Shown here: positions 19,404 through 27,521 of the stretch, piece by piece
Layout of the letters: every line of letters starts with the position of its first letter
Numbering within the stretch: position 1 is the stretch's first letter
From: Methylocystis sp. L43
GTDB taxonomy: Bacteria; Pseudomonadota; Alphaproteobacteria; Rhizobiales; Beijerinckiaceae
Assembly: GCF_015709525.1 (NCBI RefSeq)
Contig: NZ_JADNRA010000017.1
Span: 1-64,000, forward strand
Direction: 5' to 3'
Length of the DNA: 64,000 nt
Made by a program: the position numbers and the translations under genes
The notes under the pieces: generated by a model
What the model was told of the DNA's origin: nothing
Seen by the model: only the letters and a program-made list of their open reading frames with translations
Database searches by the model: none

Positions 19404-19847
19404 TTACTTGAAGGGATATGGAGCAGGAGGCGTATTGAGAGGCCGGGGACCCGGCGAAGCCGTCATCACCGTATAGAGTCGCTCAAAGAAGCAACTCGAA
19501 TCATAAGGCTCCACGCCCCTGTTGCATTCAGGCCGGGGAATATAGAGCGGGGGTTGCAGGTGATCGGAGAGGGCGATGCAGACGGGGTCGATGTAAGGTT
19601 TTCCGACATTGTCCGTGACGATCGGATGACCGCATTGATCCACGGGCGTCGTCGTCTCTGCGCCCGCTGAAATTGGCGGAGGAGCCGCATGCTTCTGCTT
19701 CGCATCGGCAGCGCTCGAGAGCGCAACGACCAAAACAGCAATGGCAAGGGCGCCTCTGTCGAACCTGGCGCACACGCTTCGATGTTGTTTTCGGCGGCGG
19801 CGTACAGCCGAGACCGCGAGACAAGTGCTTTGCAACGAGATCCTCAC
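19404..19847 (-). CDS. hypothetical exported protein
   Basis: 147 residues from a GTG at 19847. A hydrophobic stretch (GALAIAVLVVALSSAADA, about 31-48) after a basic N-terminus suggests a signal peptide, so the true start may be later than the GTG. The mature part is Pro-rich with four cysteines (DQCGHP, DPVCIA, PECNRG, SSCFFERLY). No family recognised. Base use is ordinary for this genome. Confidence 0.5.
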   Translation of the reverse strand: MRISLQSTCLAVSAVRRRRKQHRSVCARFDRGALAIAVLVVALSSAADAKQKHAAPPPISAGAETTTPVDQCGHPIVTDNVGKPYIDPVCIALSDHLQPPLYIPRPECNRGVEPYDSSCFFERLYTVMTASPGPRPLNTPPAPYPFK

Positions 19848-20135
19848 GATGTGCCTCTCGAAATTCGGTGTCGGTCCGATCCAGTCTTATAGCCGATAGC
19901 CTGCTGGCCGCGAAGGCGGAAGGCAGGGCGCCTGGGCCGAGTACGGCGATGACGGCCGAGCGGTCGGCATGGCCTGAGTTCTTCTCAGGAGCGGCGCGCG
20001 AGTGGTTTGAGGACTTGGAAAGCCCGGCGCGCGTCCTCCGTGTCGTCTAACCCTTTATCAACTAGGTATTTTCCACAGGTGGAGCACTGCTGCGCCGAAG
20101 GCTAGGAAGAACCATTGATCTGGACATTGCGGCAA

Positions 20136-20204
20136 TGACAACAGTTGCAGTGGGCTGCGGCTTGGTCTCATTGATCGGACCGAATTTCGCGGCGTATGTC
20201 TAGG
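20136..20204 (+). other. possible 22-codon ORF or small RNA before a strong terminator
   Basis: ATG at 20136 opens 22 codons (MTTVAVGCGLVSLIGPNF and four more) ending exactly where a strong terminator begins. No clear ribosome binding site. Either a tiny hydrophobic peptide or the 3' part of a small RNA; both are guesses. Confidence 0.25.
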
Positions 20205-20236
20205 GCGAGACGCTGGCCGTCTCGCCCTTCTTTTTT
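20202..20236 (+). terminator. strong Rho-independent terminator
   Basis: Ten-bp stem agggcgagac/gtctcgccct with a 7-base loop and a tail of seven T within nine bases. No annotated plus-strand gene precedes it, which points to an unannotated small transcript upstream. Confidence 0.9.
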
Positions 20237-20379
20237 GCTGCGCATTACAGGAGCCTTCGTCGCTCGAACGAGCCGACCAGCGCTTCTAACCATCGCCCCC
20301 CAATGCAGTGGATCAGCGTGGGATCGGCGTCGCCCGTCCCAGATCTTGACTCGACGAGGCGATCCATTCCTGGCGCGCA

Positions 20380-20537
20380 TCGCCTCGGCTCGACAAAAAT
20401 ATTTTGAGCGCAAATATAAGGCGACGATCCAGCTTCTCGCGTGGGGCTCGTCCGGATGCGTCCGCATCATCAATCAGGATATCGCGCATTTGTATACGCG
20501 TGCAGCAATCGGGACGCGCGTTATCGTCCTCGCGTGA
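20380..20537 (+). pseudogene. remnant of an L,D-transpeptidase (YkuD/ErfK) gene
   Basis: The frame ending at 20537 carries SSGCVRIINQDIAHLYTR followed by AAIGTRVIVLA, the C-terminal catalytic signature of YkuD-type L,D-transpeptidases (S-x-G-C-x-R with the nucleophile Cys), which cross-link peptidoglycan. The upstream part expected for the family, with the conserved HG motif, is not readable in one frame, so the gene is truncated or decayed. Confidence 0.65.
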
Positions 20538-21127
20538 TCGGCGTCGCCAATTTGCCCGAACGATCCGGTAGTCGACGACACGTCGGCGCGCTTGCAGGTC
20601 GAACGAGCGTTCTGCCGACTGCGCATCACTGTGCCGCCAGTGAGTCAGTCCGAGTAAAATTGCTATTCCGATAATCCGATTTTGTAGTCTCTCTGGCGCT
20701 TCTCCTTCTCGCCGCGCGGACCATTTAGGTCTCTGTGGAGACATTTCATGCTCGATCTCGCCTATGTGACGTTGCTCGACTTTCTCTCTCGATCGCGGCC
20801 TCTGCAGGACGGCAGAGATGAGGCTTGTGAGCCGCGGTTCGTGCCAATCGTCGGCGAGGGTGAAGACAGTTGCGAAGAAGCGGCGCCGCTGGACATTGCC
20901 AACGATCATGCCGAGAAATCCTCGCGCGCCTAGCTCAACGCTCAACACTGCGCGAGTGAAGCTGATGACGGTCAGTCCTAGGGGCGCGCTGCGTCAACGT
21001 TGCTTCAGAAGAATTGTAGAGTTCAGGGCGTCATCAAAATTGCGGCGCGGCCACTACTACAACTCAGTGACAGAAATTTAACTCCCCGCATGCGCTCACG
21101 TCGTAGCGGCGCTGCTGGGAGAGTAAG
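20538..21127. other. 590 bp without a supportable gene
   Basis: Open frames exist on both strands, including a long minus frame over 20313-20948, but that one runs antisense through the transpeptidase remnant and shows no recognisable domain. Composition is mixed. It looks like decayed sequence. Confidence 0.4.
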
Positions 21128-21366
21128 ATGTCGAAGCAATCTAGGCCGCACTCTTTGTTGTGCTGTTTGGTTCAGGTTCGGCTCTCGCGAAGAGCCCCAG
21201 ATGTTTTGAAGGTTACGTCAGGGCGCCCTGCGGCGCACCCCCGCCGTACTACGTCGAGGGCATGACGTATTGGGGGTATGCGCTGCCTCATGCCGAGCCG
21301 CACGATGCCACCGGCCGAATAGTGCTTGAAGGCGCGGCAGGGGGAGGAGCGCCGGACCGCGATTAG
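21128..21366 (+). pseudogene. small exported protein gene with disrupted 5' end
   Basis: A frame ending at 21366 encodes a signal-peptide end and mature part (VVLFGSGSALAKSPRCFEG, later PPPYYVEGMTYWG and GRIVLEGAAGGGAPDRD), but it is closed upstream by a TAG with only a GTG (21160) left as start. The adjacent frame has ATG at 21128 with GGGAGAG upstream. One indel between 21135 and 21160 would join the good start to the good body, so I read it as frameshifted or mis-sequenced. No family recognised. Confidence 0.4.
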
Positions 21367-21595
21367 CCGCCGTACTCTGGTGACGGTGGGCGCAGCGTAG
21401 TTGCTGCGCCTGCGCAGATCGGAAACTCGCACGGTTCTTCCTTTGGCTCGCGCGCGTGACCGACCGATACGACGGCGTCGCCATGCAAATGTCCCGGCGC
21501 ATCGTCGAAAGCGCCGAGCGATGCGCGCTTAAGTCGGACTATTGCGGCATAGGCTCGCTGAGCGACGACCGCCCCCAAATCGTCGTCGCCCATAG
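21367..21595. other. no supportable gene
   Basis: A 76-codon minus frame (21363-21593) covers this stretch but has no domain and no good ribosome binding site; I see nothing firm here. Confidence 0.3.
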
Positions 21596-21640
21596 AAAAC
21601 GCCCCGACCGTGGATGTAACTGCGGGGCGTTCTTGTTTTG
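21596..21640 (-). terminator. terminator downstream of the exported-protein gene at 21647
   Basis: Nine-bp stem aacgccccg/cggggcgtt with T-rich flanks on both sides (cgttcttgtttt on plus, cgttttc on minus). It lies just after the stop of the minus-strand gene ending at 21647 and may work in both directions. Confidence 0.75.
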
Positions 21641-21646
21641 CTTGGG

Positions 21647-22117
21647 CTACTTGAATTCAATCAACACGCCGTCTGCCCCCAGCGCAGTCTGTAATCCTTG
21701 GCGGCTTGCGCTCAATTTCATGGTGACGCCATTCCCATTCGTTAGCCACATCGTCCCTCGCCCGCGCTCAGCAATAGCCCAACCTCGTCGCACCTGAACG
21801 TAAGCCCCAGGGAAATCCGAAAGCCTCGTAAGGCCATAAACGGCGCCAGAGGCCGTCAATTTGGAAGCTCCTATACCGCCAATTCCCAATCCCCCAACGG
21901 TGATGGGATAGGATTTTCCAGCGTATTCTAGTGTCCCACCGCCAAGCGAGCCGGACCCAATGAACGCGACCTGGATTTGCTCGATCGTCACTGTGGCGGA
22001 CGGCTTTCCAGCGGGAGCATCTTGGGCAGACGCAGGGGCGCCAAATGGCGCGAAGGCCGAGGCGAACATTAGAAAGAAGCGGACAGCGCCGGAAGGCAGT
22101 GCACAACTATTGAACAT
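21647..22117 (-). CDS. conserved exported protein, unknown function
   Basis: 156 residues. The ATG at 22117 has GAGAGG upstream and yields a signal peptide ending near APASAQ. The mature part is glycine-rich beta sequence: VAFIGSGSLGGGTLEYAGK, then YPITVGGLGIGGIGASKL, SDFPGAYVQVRRGWAIAE and LGADGVLIEF. I recall similar exported proteins in Bradyrhizobium-like genomes, annotated only as hypothetical. The longer frame from 22291 runs through the transposase remnant and is spurious. The transposase remnant's stop overlaps this gene's start codon, so its promoter region was probably replaced by the insertion. Confidence 0.7.
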   Translation of the reverse strand: MFNSCALPSGAVRFFLMFASAFAPFGAPASAQDAPAGKPSATVTIEQIQVAFIGSGSLGGGTLEYAGKSYPITVGGLGIGGIGASKLTASGAVYGLTRLSDFPGAYVQVRRGWAIAERGRGTMWLTNGNGVTMKLSASRQGLQTALGADGVLIEFK

Positions 22118-22239
22118 TAATTTTCCTCTCTCGAAACACGATGCGCCAGCATCCGCCGACTGGACACGTCGATTGTCGCCGCCAGATACACGAAGCCGCG
22201 CCGCATGGGAATGTCGCTGATGTCCATCGTCCGCATGCT
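22117..22239 (-). mobile_element. IS3-family transposase (orfB) remnant
   Basis: The reverse strand reads MDISDIPMRRGFVYLAATI then DVSSRRMLAHRVS, matching the DDE integrase-core stretch of IS3-family OrfB (usual form DITYIPM, GFVYL, DVxSRRVLA). It contains the first catalytic Asp region only; the rest of the IS is gone. It ends in a TAA overlapping the ATG of the gene at 22117. Confidence 0.75.
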
Positions 22240-22249
22240 TGGCGCAATC

Positions 22250-22480
22250 TAGCTGGAAGCCAGACGGCGGCCAGTCCGGCATGACCTGCACCTCACGGGC
22301 GCCGCATTCCCGGCGACGAAGCGTCGCGTCTTCGGAAGGTCGATGAAGGTGAAGCCCGAGGGCGGGCCGATCGTCTCGAAGCTCACGACACCATCGTGCT
22401 GGCAGTCGCGATTAAGCACCATACCCGCGCGCCTTGGACGCTCTCGGCGCGAAGGTCGGCGATCGTCGCGGGGCGGGACG
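22250..22480 (-). pseudogene. frameshifted zinc-ribbon protein gene (copy 1)
   Basis: Three minus-strand frames together rebuild one small protein: TIADLRAESVQGARVWC in the first, CQHDGVVSFETIGPP and FIDLPKTRRFV in the second, CGAREVQVMPDWPPSG in the third. Pieces align with the intact gene at 22931-23170 ([44 protein letters not shown]). At least two frameshifts, so dead. Such small zinc-ribbon proteins are common in rhizobial genomic islands. Confidence 0.65.
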
Positions 22481-22679
22481 CTGCATCCGGGGAGCATAGA
22501 CGACGACCGGGCTTTTTGATGAGGGAGGGGGCGCCCGATAATGCCCCGAGCACGGATGAACTGGCGAGGCGTTTTTCGTGAGGGATGGAGTGGTTGCGGA
22601 CAGTGTGCGGACACAAGAGAAGAGCCTCGTATCCGCCGCATCCGTCATTTTCATAAATAGCTGTATTAATGTCGATTTA
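22481..22679. other. flank to the left of the island, no gene
   Basis: I see no gene or structure that can be supported here. Confidence 0.4.
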
Positions 22680-22724
22680 TGGTGCCGGTTAGAGGATTCG
22701 AACCCCTGACCTACTGATTACAAA
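22680..22724 (+). repeat. attL of the integrated element (45-bp direct repeat)
   Basis: Identical over 45 bases to 42951-42995, which forms the 3' half of tRNA-Thr including T-arm, variable loop and part of the anticodon loop. Here the sequence diverges right after the anticodon (acaaa then gcatat), so no tRNA can form. Typical attL of a tyrosine integrase that targets a tRNA 3' end. Confidence 0.93.
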
Positions 22725-22930
22725 GCATATCGATACGTTTGCTATAGTTGCCAATAATATCAGATGGTTATAATCATTATTGCCGCCGATTTTAGGGTTT
22801 GAGACACTATAGGAGCCACAACGCCTCTGTCGTCCACATGCTGAAGTGGGGCAGGGGCGCTTGGCCCGTGGCGCTCCTTTTCAGAATCGAACGCGCTCGC
22901 AAGTTCGAGAGCCCGCCGATATCTTGATGC

Positions 22931-23170
22931 ATGCACCGCCTCGCGCCACCGAGCATCGCCGATCTTCGCGCGGAAGGCGTCGCTGGCGCGTGGGTCTGGT
23001 GCACGGGGCTGGGCTGCGTCAATCACAGCAAAATCGCGTTCGACACGATGCGCGCGCCGCCGGAGACGCGGTTCATCGCATTGGCGAGATCGCGGCGATT
23101 CGTTTGTTCGCGATGCGGCTCGCGCGCCGTGCATAATGCCCGATTGGCAGCCGTATCGAGGGCGAGGTGA
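22931..23170 (+). CDS. small zinc-ribbon protein (copy 2)
   Basis: 79 residues with IADLRAEGVAGAWVWC, a C-x4-C-x2-H stretch (CTGLGCVNH) and a CxxC near the end ([11 protein letters not shown]), so a likely zinc ribbon. A homologous but frameshifted copy lies inverted at 22250-22480, just outside the element. Function unknown. Weak ribosome binding site, but the reading frame is kept. Confidence 0.55.
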   Translation: MHRLAPPSIADLRAEGVAGAWVWCTGLGCVNHSKIAFDTMRAPPETRFIALARSRRFVCSRCGSRAVHNARLAAVSRAR

Positions 23171-23501
23171 GCGACGCCCAGCGCGGGCGCTTAAGGCGAT
23201 TCGTCTCTTTTAAGGGGCAAGTGGCGGTTTCGCCCTCAAAAAATTTTTGACATTCCATTGCGCGGCGCTTTCCTGTCTCCCATCTCGAAAACTAGGCGGT
23301 CCTCCCGCCAACGCGCGAGCGTGAACCTTCGGGAGAGGATTCTCGCGCCGACCTGATCGCAGGCGTCGAGAAGCATCGCCAGCCAAGCGATGGGACGCGG
23401 TAAGGTAGGGCATGGCCTCTAAATGAGGTCGGGGCGACGCGAGCGAGATCAGGGCGACGCCCGACCTTTCGTATTCACACTCGAAAACGAAAGGTAATGT
23501 C

Positions 23502-23777
23502 ATGAAACAGTATGCGTATGGCCGCAACGGCGGTCACGCCAAAGGCCACGTTCGCGACGCTTTCTTAGAGATGATCGAAGCGTTCATTCACTGGCGGCCG
23601 GGCGAGCCGGAACCGACAGTCGAATTCGAAGAACGCCAGATCACACTCAAAGAAATGGTTGGTCTCGTTTGGAATTGCAGCGACACGCTGCCGAGCGACT
23701 ACAGCGATTTATTCGATGAGCGCCCCGGCAGTTATGCGGCAGCGGCGCGGATCATGAAGCGTGAGCTGGCGGCGTAG
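23502..23777 (+). CDS. small hypothetical protein
   Basis: 91 residues from an ATG preceded by AAAGGTAATGTC. Sequence is soluble, mixed charge, with a helical C-terminus (YAAAARIMKREL). No domain recognised. It ends 150 bp before the convergent HNH gene. Confidence 0.6.
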   Translation: MKQYAYGRNGGHAKGHVRDAFLEMIEAFIHWRPGEPEPTVEFEERQITLKEMVGLVWNCSDTLPSDYSDLFDERPGSYAAAARIMKRELAA

Positions 23778-23927
23778 AGACTTTAAGGAAGGCGCGGAGG
23801 GCAAAAGGCTTCCGCGCCTTTTCGCTCTTCCGAAGTCACGCATCGATGAGAGCGCCGTGTTCTGAAGCGAAGAAGTCGAGGGCGCTGTTCGCTAGCGGGC
23901 AGCTTCGATCATCTCCGCTCGCGAGCG

Positions 23928-24815
23928 TTACGAGCGGTGACAACCGGGTTTCCTCATTGAAGTGGGAGAGGAATGGGGAATTAAGTCGCTTAGTTCCCGA
24001 CACTCGCCTCCAACATGAATCATTGCATGGCAGTTCGCGCAAACGACGGCCAAGTCCTTCAGGGTCACTGTCTGGCCTGTTCTCGCCAAAAGGCTTAGCT
24101 CCAAGAGATGGTGGACATGGGCGAACCCCCGGCCAAGTTCGCCGTAACGCTCAAGGAAATCAAAGTCGCATCCCGGAACTTCACAAATTAAATGTCCCCC
24201 GTTGGCTTTCAGCGCCTCCTCGATTTTCTCCTTTCTTAGCTTGGCTTCTCGATGCCGATGGAGGATGAATTTTCGTCGCAACTCGCCTTCAAAGCCGGCG
24301 AGTTCGGGGTCCTCTAACCCTCCCTCAATCGGGACTGGGGACACGCCCCGAGTCAAAACAAAATCGCCAGTCTTGCTGTTATATGCTGTTACCGCCCATC
24401 CGACTTCATCTAGCAAGCGGTTGCTCACGTTCGACTCCGCTCCTCTCTCTCCGTCGAGAACGATCACGCGAACCGGAAGTTCTTCCGCGTAAGCGAGATG
24501 AGCTGCGGCATCCATTTTCAGGTTTCGCCTGATCCAAACATCCTTGCCTCCGGCAGCCTTTAAGGACGCCGCTCGTGTGCGAAGGTTTAGTCTTAGGATT
24601 AGATCACCATTGTCTTCTGTTATATCGTCAAACCAAAGGTTAAGAACAACGACATGACCAGGTTGAACGAAAGACCAATCATAGCAATACTTTGGGTTTG
24701 CGGCTGGAGGACCATCGTAGTTTGACCAGTCGGCGACATCGACACCGGCAGCTTTGACCAAGTCGATCACACGTTCACGTTTTCGCGGTTTGATTTTATC
24801 TTTTGTGAAGGACAT
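23928..24815 (-). CDS. HNH endonuclease-domain protein
   Basis: 295 residues. The C-terminal 90 hold an HNH (McrA-type) nuclease motif: CEVPGCDFDFLERYG, then FAHVHHLLELS, and LAVVCANCHAMIHVGG, with Cys pairs for structural zinc and the H-N-H residues. The N-terminal 190 residues form a separate domain (DWSFVQPGHVVVLNLWFDD, then VWIRRNLKMDAAAH) of the kind that precedes HNH in putative restriction-like proteins. A defence role is likely but not shown. Shares an operon with the small gene upstream (35 bp gap). Confidence 0.85.
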   Translation of the reverse strand: MSFTKDKIKPRKRERVIDLVKAAGVDVADWSNYDGPPAANPKYCYDWSFVQPGHVVVLNLWFDDITEDNGDLILRLNLRTRAASLKAAGGKDVWIRRNLKMDAAAHLAYAEELPVRVIVLDGERGAESNVSNRLLDEVGWAVTAYNSKTGDFVLTRGVSPVPIEGGLEDPELAGFEGELRRKFILHRHREAKLRKEKIEEALKANGGHLICEVPGCDFDFLERYGELGRGFAHVHHLLELSLLARTGQTVTLKDLAVVCANCHAMIHVGGECRELSDLIPHSSPTSMRKPGCHRS

Positions 24816-24850
24816 TAGTGCTCCGATAGGATCGATATCTGCATGATTCC

Positions 24851-25108
24851 TTATCTCGGCAAGCGGTAGCGTATGCCGAAGTTTGGGCCGTCGCTTGCTT
24901 TCTTCGAAATAGTATTGTCGATCCCAACTCGTTGCTCTTGCCGCATCACGCTACAGCAGTTGGGATAACGTTGGGTCCGCGTTGGGTTGGTTCGCTGAAC
25001 GGCGTCGTGCAGATCACGCGCCAAGACATCGATTTCGCTTTGTCCAACCGATTCCGCGGTCCGAAAGCGTGAATGCAATTCAGATCGGAATTCATCAGCT
25101 GTCGCCAT
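24851..25108 (-). CDS. small partner protein of the HNH endonuclease
   Basis: 85 residues from the ATG at 25108 (the frame opens at 25138). It ends in GPNFGIRYRLPR and has NCCSVMRQE in the middle. Proteins of this shape, with a CC-x-VM motif and a C-terminal SxxxIRYxxPR, occur beside HNH endonuclease genes in other bacteria (from memory). Function unknown; perhaps an inhibitor or specificity partner. Confidence 0.6.
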   Translation of the reverse strand: MATADEFRSELHSRFRTAESVGQSEIDVLARDLHDAVQRTNPTRTQRYPNCCSVMRQEQRVGIDNTISKKASDGPNFGIRYRLPR

Positions 25109-25214
25109 TATCCTCTGCGCTTTCGCTAAGCGAAGCAAGGAGGTTGGGCTAGACGCAAGCGCGCGTCAAGACCGCCAAATTCAAGCTGAGAAACTACCCG
25201 CCAATTCGTCTTCT

Positions 25215-25397
25215 CTCGATTGGCGCGACGCGGACGCTTGGATAGCCGGCGACAACCACGGTTCGTTGCTGCGCGCGCCGCCCGAGGACTCCTTGCAGGA
25301 GTGGATCGTGTCGCCGCGCGTCAACCGCTCGGGCGTCGGCGATGATGATCCGTCAATAATCGAGCCTGAACGACTTGGCGCGTCGGAGTCTGCTTAG
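25215..25397 (+). pseudogene. C-terminal remnant of an SRAP (YedK/HMCES) gene
   Basis: The plus frame reads LDWRDADAWIAGDNHGSLLR, then DSLQEWIVSPRVNRSGVGDD and PSIIEP before a TAG at 25397. This matches the end of SOS-response-associated peptidase proteins, which shield abasic sites in single-stranded DNA. The catalytic Cys2 and the N-terminal two thirds are absent, so only a fragment remains, about 210 bp before gajA. Confidence 0.65.
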
Positions 25398-25607
25398 CGC
25401 CATTTTCGGACCTTGGTTCCTCACCGGAAAGCAGACCTTCGGCTTCGCGCCTCCATTTCGGTCGCCGGGTACCTTGGATCCCAGCCTAAAAACTGCCATT
25501 CATTTTTCAGTTTAGAACAGAGATCGAAATCGCGGCACGCGGCAGGATCCTATTCCCAACTGCGCGACAGGAGATATCGTGCAGTCGACACACGGGAGCA
25601 GCACGGG

Positions 25608-27521
25608 ATGCAATTAAAACGTTTAAAGATTGCAAATTTTCGTTCCATTCGACAGGCGGACATAGATCTCGGTCCCGTTACAATTCTGATTGGCACCAAC
25701 AATGCTGGCAAGTCGGCGATCCTAGAGGCGATCCGTATCGCACTAACCCGAAGATGGGGGCAGCGGGGCACCGGATTTACAGAATACGACGTTCACCTAT
25801 GTGACGGTAGGCCCGATCCCAAAGTCGGCGATCCGGTAGTCATTGAAGTCGAGCTTCAGGAAGAAGCCGCCAACGAGTGGCCCGAGGATCTGCATGGAGA
25901 GTTGGAAGATATCATCCAGCTCGACCCAATGTCCGGCCGAGCCTCCATCATCATGCGCGTCAGTTGCTCATGGGACGCAGCTGAGGAGAGTTTCGTTCCT
26001 CGATGGGAGTTCCTGAACGTCGACAGGAACCCTCTCGCTGGTCGTGGTGCCCGCGCGGTGAATCTCCAGGAGTTTTTCCAGTTCCTCCCCGTCTTCTATC
26101 TGGAAGCACTTCGTGATGTCGCAGATGAGTTTTCGTCGCGAAGCCAGTTTTGGGGCAAACTGCTCAGGACGGTCCAAATCCCCGAGCCTCTGGAGCAAAA
26201 GTCAAAGCGCATATTCGATCTGCTGAACCGCCGCCTTCTCGGTGCCGATCCGCTTCTCGCCAATCTTGCGACCGGCCTATCGCACATTAGCCGTGTCGCG
26301 GCGGCCGACGTCCCCGGCGAAGCTGACTTACGTCTGTTGCCGCTCAACACTTGGGATATCCTCTCGAAAGCCGAGGTCATCTACCAGACAGAGGGTGACA
26401 AGCCCTGGTTGCCACTGGCGCGGCATGGACAAGGCGTCCAGAGCCTCTCGATAATGTTCCTGTTCAAGGCCTTCGTCGAGTTGATCCTCAAAGATCTATA
26501 TCGGCCCGAAAGTTCGGCCGTTCTCGCTCTGGAAGAGCCTGAGACGCATCTCCATCCCCAAGCAGCACGCAGCCTCTGGCGTCATATCAGTGAGCTTCCA
26601 GGCCAAAAGATCGTCACGACGCATTCGCCTTATTTCCTTCAGCACGTTCCTTTCCGCGATATTCGCGTCGTGCGGGTCGGGAAAGACGGTACGACGGTCG
26701 GCTCGCTGCCGCGCCAGTTTCGCGCGCCGGTTCCTTATATTCCTCAACTTGATGCCATCGTCGCAGCCTCTGCTGGCCTGATCACCTATGACCGAGGCCT
26801 CAATGAACTGGTGCTTTCCGGTTCCTTGCCGCAAAAGCAATACCGCCAGCTTCTAGTTGCTTATGGGGATCGGCCCGACAGGCAGGCTATCCATGCTGCT
26901 CTCCGTAAGGCTTTTGATACGTCGCAGGAATTCATTTCAGACGCTGAATTAGAGCAACTGGAGACATTCGCCCGACGTATCCGCGGCGAAATTTTTTTCG
27001 CGTGCCGATGGCTGCTGGTAGAAGGGCCTTCCGACTATCATCTGGTTCACGGGATTGCCAAGGGCTTGGGTTATGATCTCGACGAACACGGTGTTTCAGT
27101 CATTGATTTCCAGAACAACGGCAGTCCGGAAATCTTCGCTGTTCTCGCGAGGGCGCTGGGTTATCCATGGCTGGCCGTCGTTGATGGTGATGCCGCTGGG
27201 CTCGACTATATCGCTAGAATTGCGGCACGAAGTTTTTCCGCCGACGAGATTGCGCGGCGCACTTACTCGTTGCCAGCAGGCCATCTCGAACAGCAACTGG
27301 TCGCGGATGGGCTGCAGCCTGAACTTAAAGCGATCCTGATTTCTTTCGGCAACGCAGCGGCAGCAAGCTTCGATGACGCAACGCTGATTGCGACGCTTGA
27401 GAATGACAAGATTGGCTATGCTGCCGTACTCGCAAAACAGTGCGCAGAGAATCCTGTGCTGGCCCAACGCATGTCGGCACCTTTCCGCAACGCTATCCTG
27501 TCTCTGAGAGGCCTAACATGA
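25608..27521 (+). CDS. gajA: Gabija-type OLD-family ATPase/TOPRIM nuclease (GajA-like)
   Basis: 637 residues. N-terminal SMC/ABC-type ATPase: Walker A GTNNAGKS (29-36), signature-like GQGVQSLS (about 274), Walker B AVLALEEPETHLHPQ (about 304-318) and H-loop TTHSPYFL. C-terminal TOPRIM nuclease: LLVEGPSDYHL (about 469) with the catalytic Glu, and AVVDGDAAGLDY (about 522) with the DxD. Such proteins nick DNA when nucleotide is depleted during phage infection. The ATG at 25608 gives the typical QLKRLKIANFRSI start; the longer frame from 25413 adds unrelated sequence. Its stop overlaps the start of the UvrD-like helicase gene (ATGA), the exact gajA-gajB layout. A generic OLD-helicase pair is the alternative name. 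Confidence 0.88.
   Translation: MQLKRLKIANFRSIRQADIDLGPVTILIGTNNAGKSAILEAIRIALTRRWGQRGTGFTEYDVHLCDGRPDPKVGDPVVIEVELQEEAANEWPEDLHGELEDIIQLDPMSGRASIIMRVSCSWDAAEESFVPRWEFLNVDRNPLAGRGARAVNLQEFFQFLPVFYLEALRDVADEFSSRSQFWGKLLRTVQIPEPLEQKSKRIFDLLNRRLLGADPLLANLATGLSHISRVAAADVPGEADLRLLPLNTWDILSKAEVIYQTEGDKPWLPLARHGQGVQSLSIMFLFKAFVELILKDLYRPESSAVLALEEPETHLHPQAARSLWRHISELPGQKIVTTHSPYFLQHVPFRDIRVVRVGKDGTTVGSLPRQFRAPVPYIPQLDAIVAASAGLITYDRGLNELVLSGSLPQKQYRQLLVAYGDRPDRQAIHAALRKAFDTSQEFISDAELEQLETFARRIRGEIFFACRWLLVEGPSDYHLVHGIAKGLGYDLDEHGVSVIDFQNNGSPEIFAVLARALGYPWLAVVDGDAAGLDYIARIAARSFSADEIARRTYSLPAGHLEQQLVADGLQPELKAILISFGNAAAASFDDATLIATLENDKIGYAAVLAKQCAENPVLAQRMSAPFRNAILSLRGLT

Noticed and set aside
20313-20948. 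211-codon minus-strand frame
   Set aside because: It runs antisense to the transpeptidase remnant, has no recognisable domain and no ribosome binding site.
21363-21593. 76-codon minus frame
   Set aside because: No domain, no good start signal, and it lies among decayed sequence.
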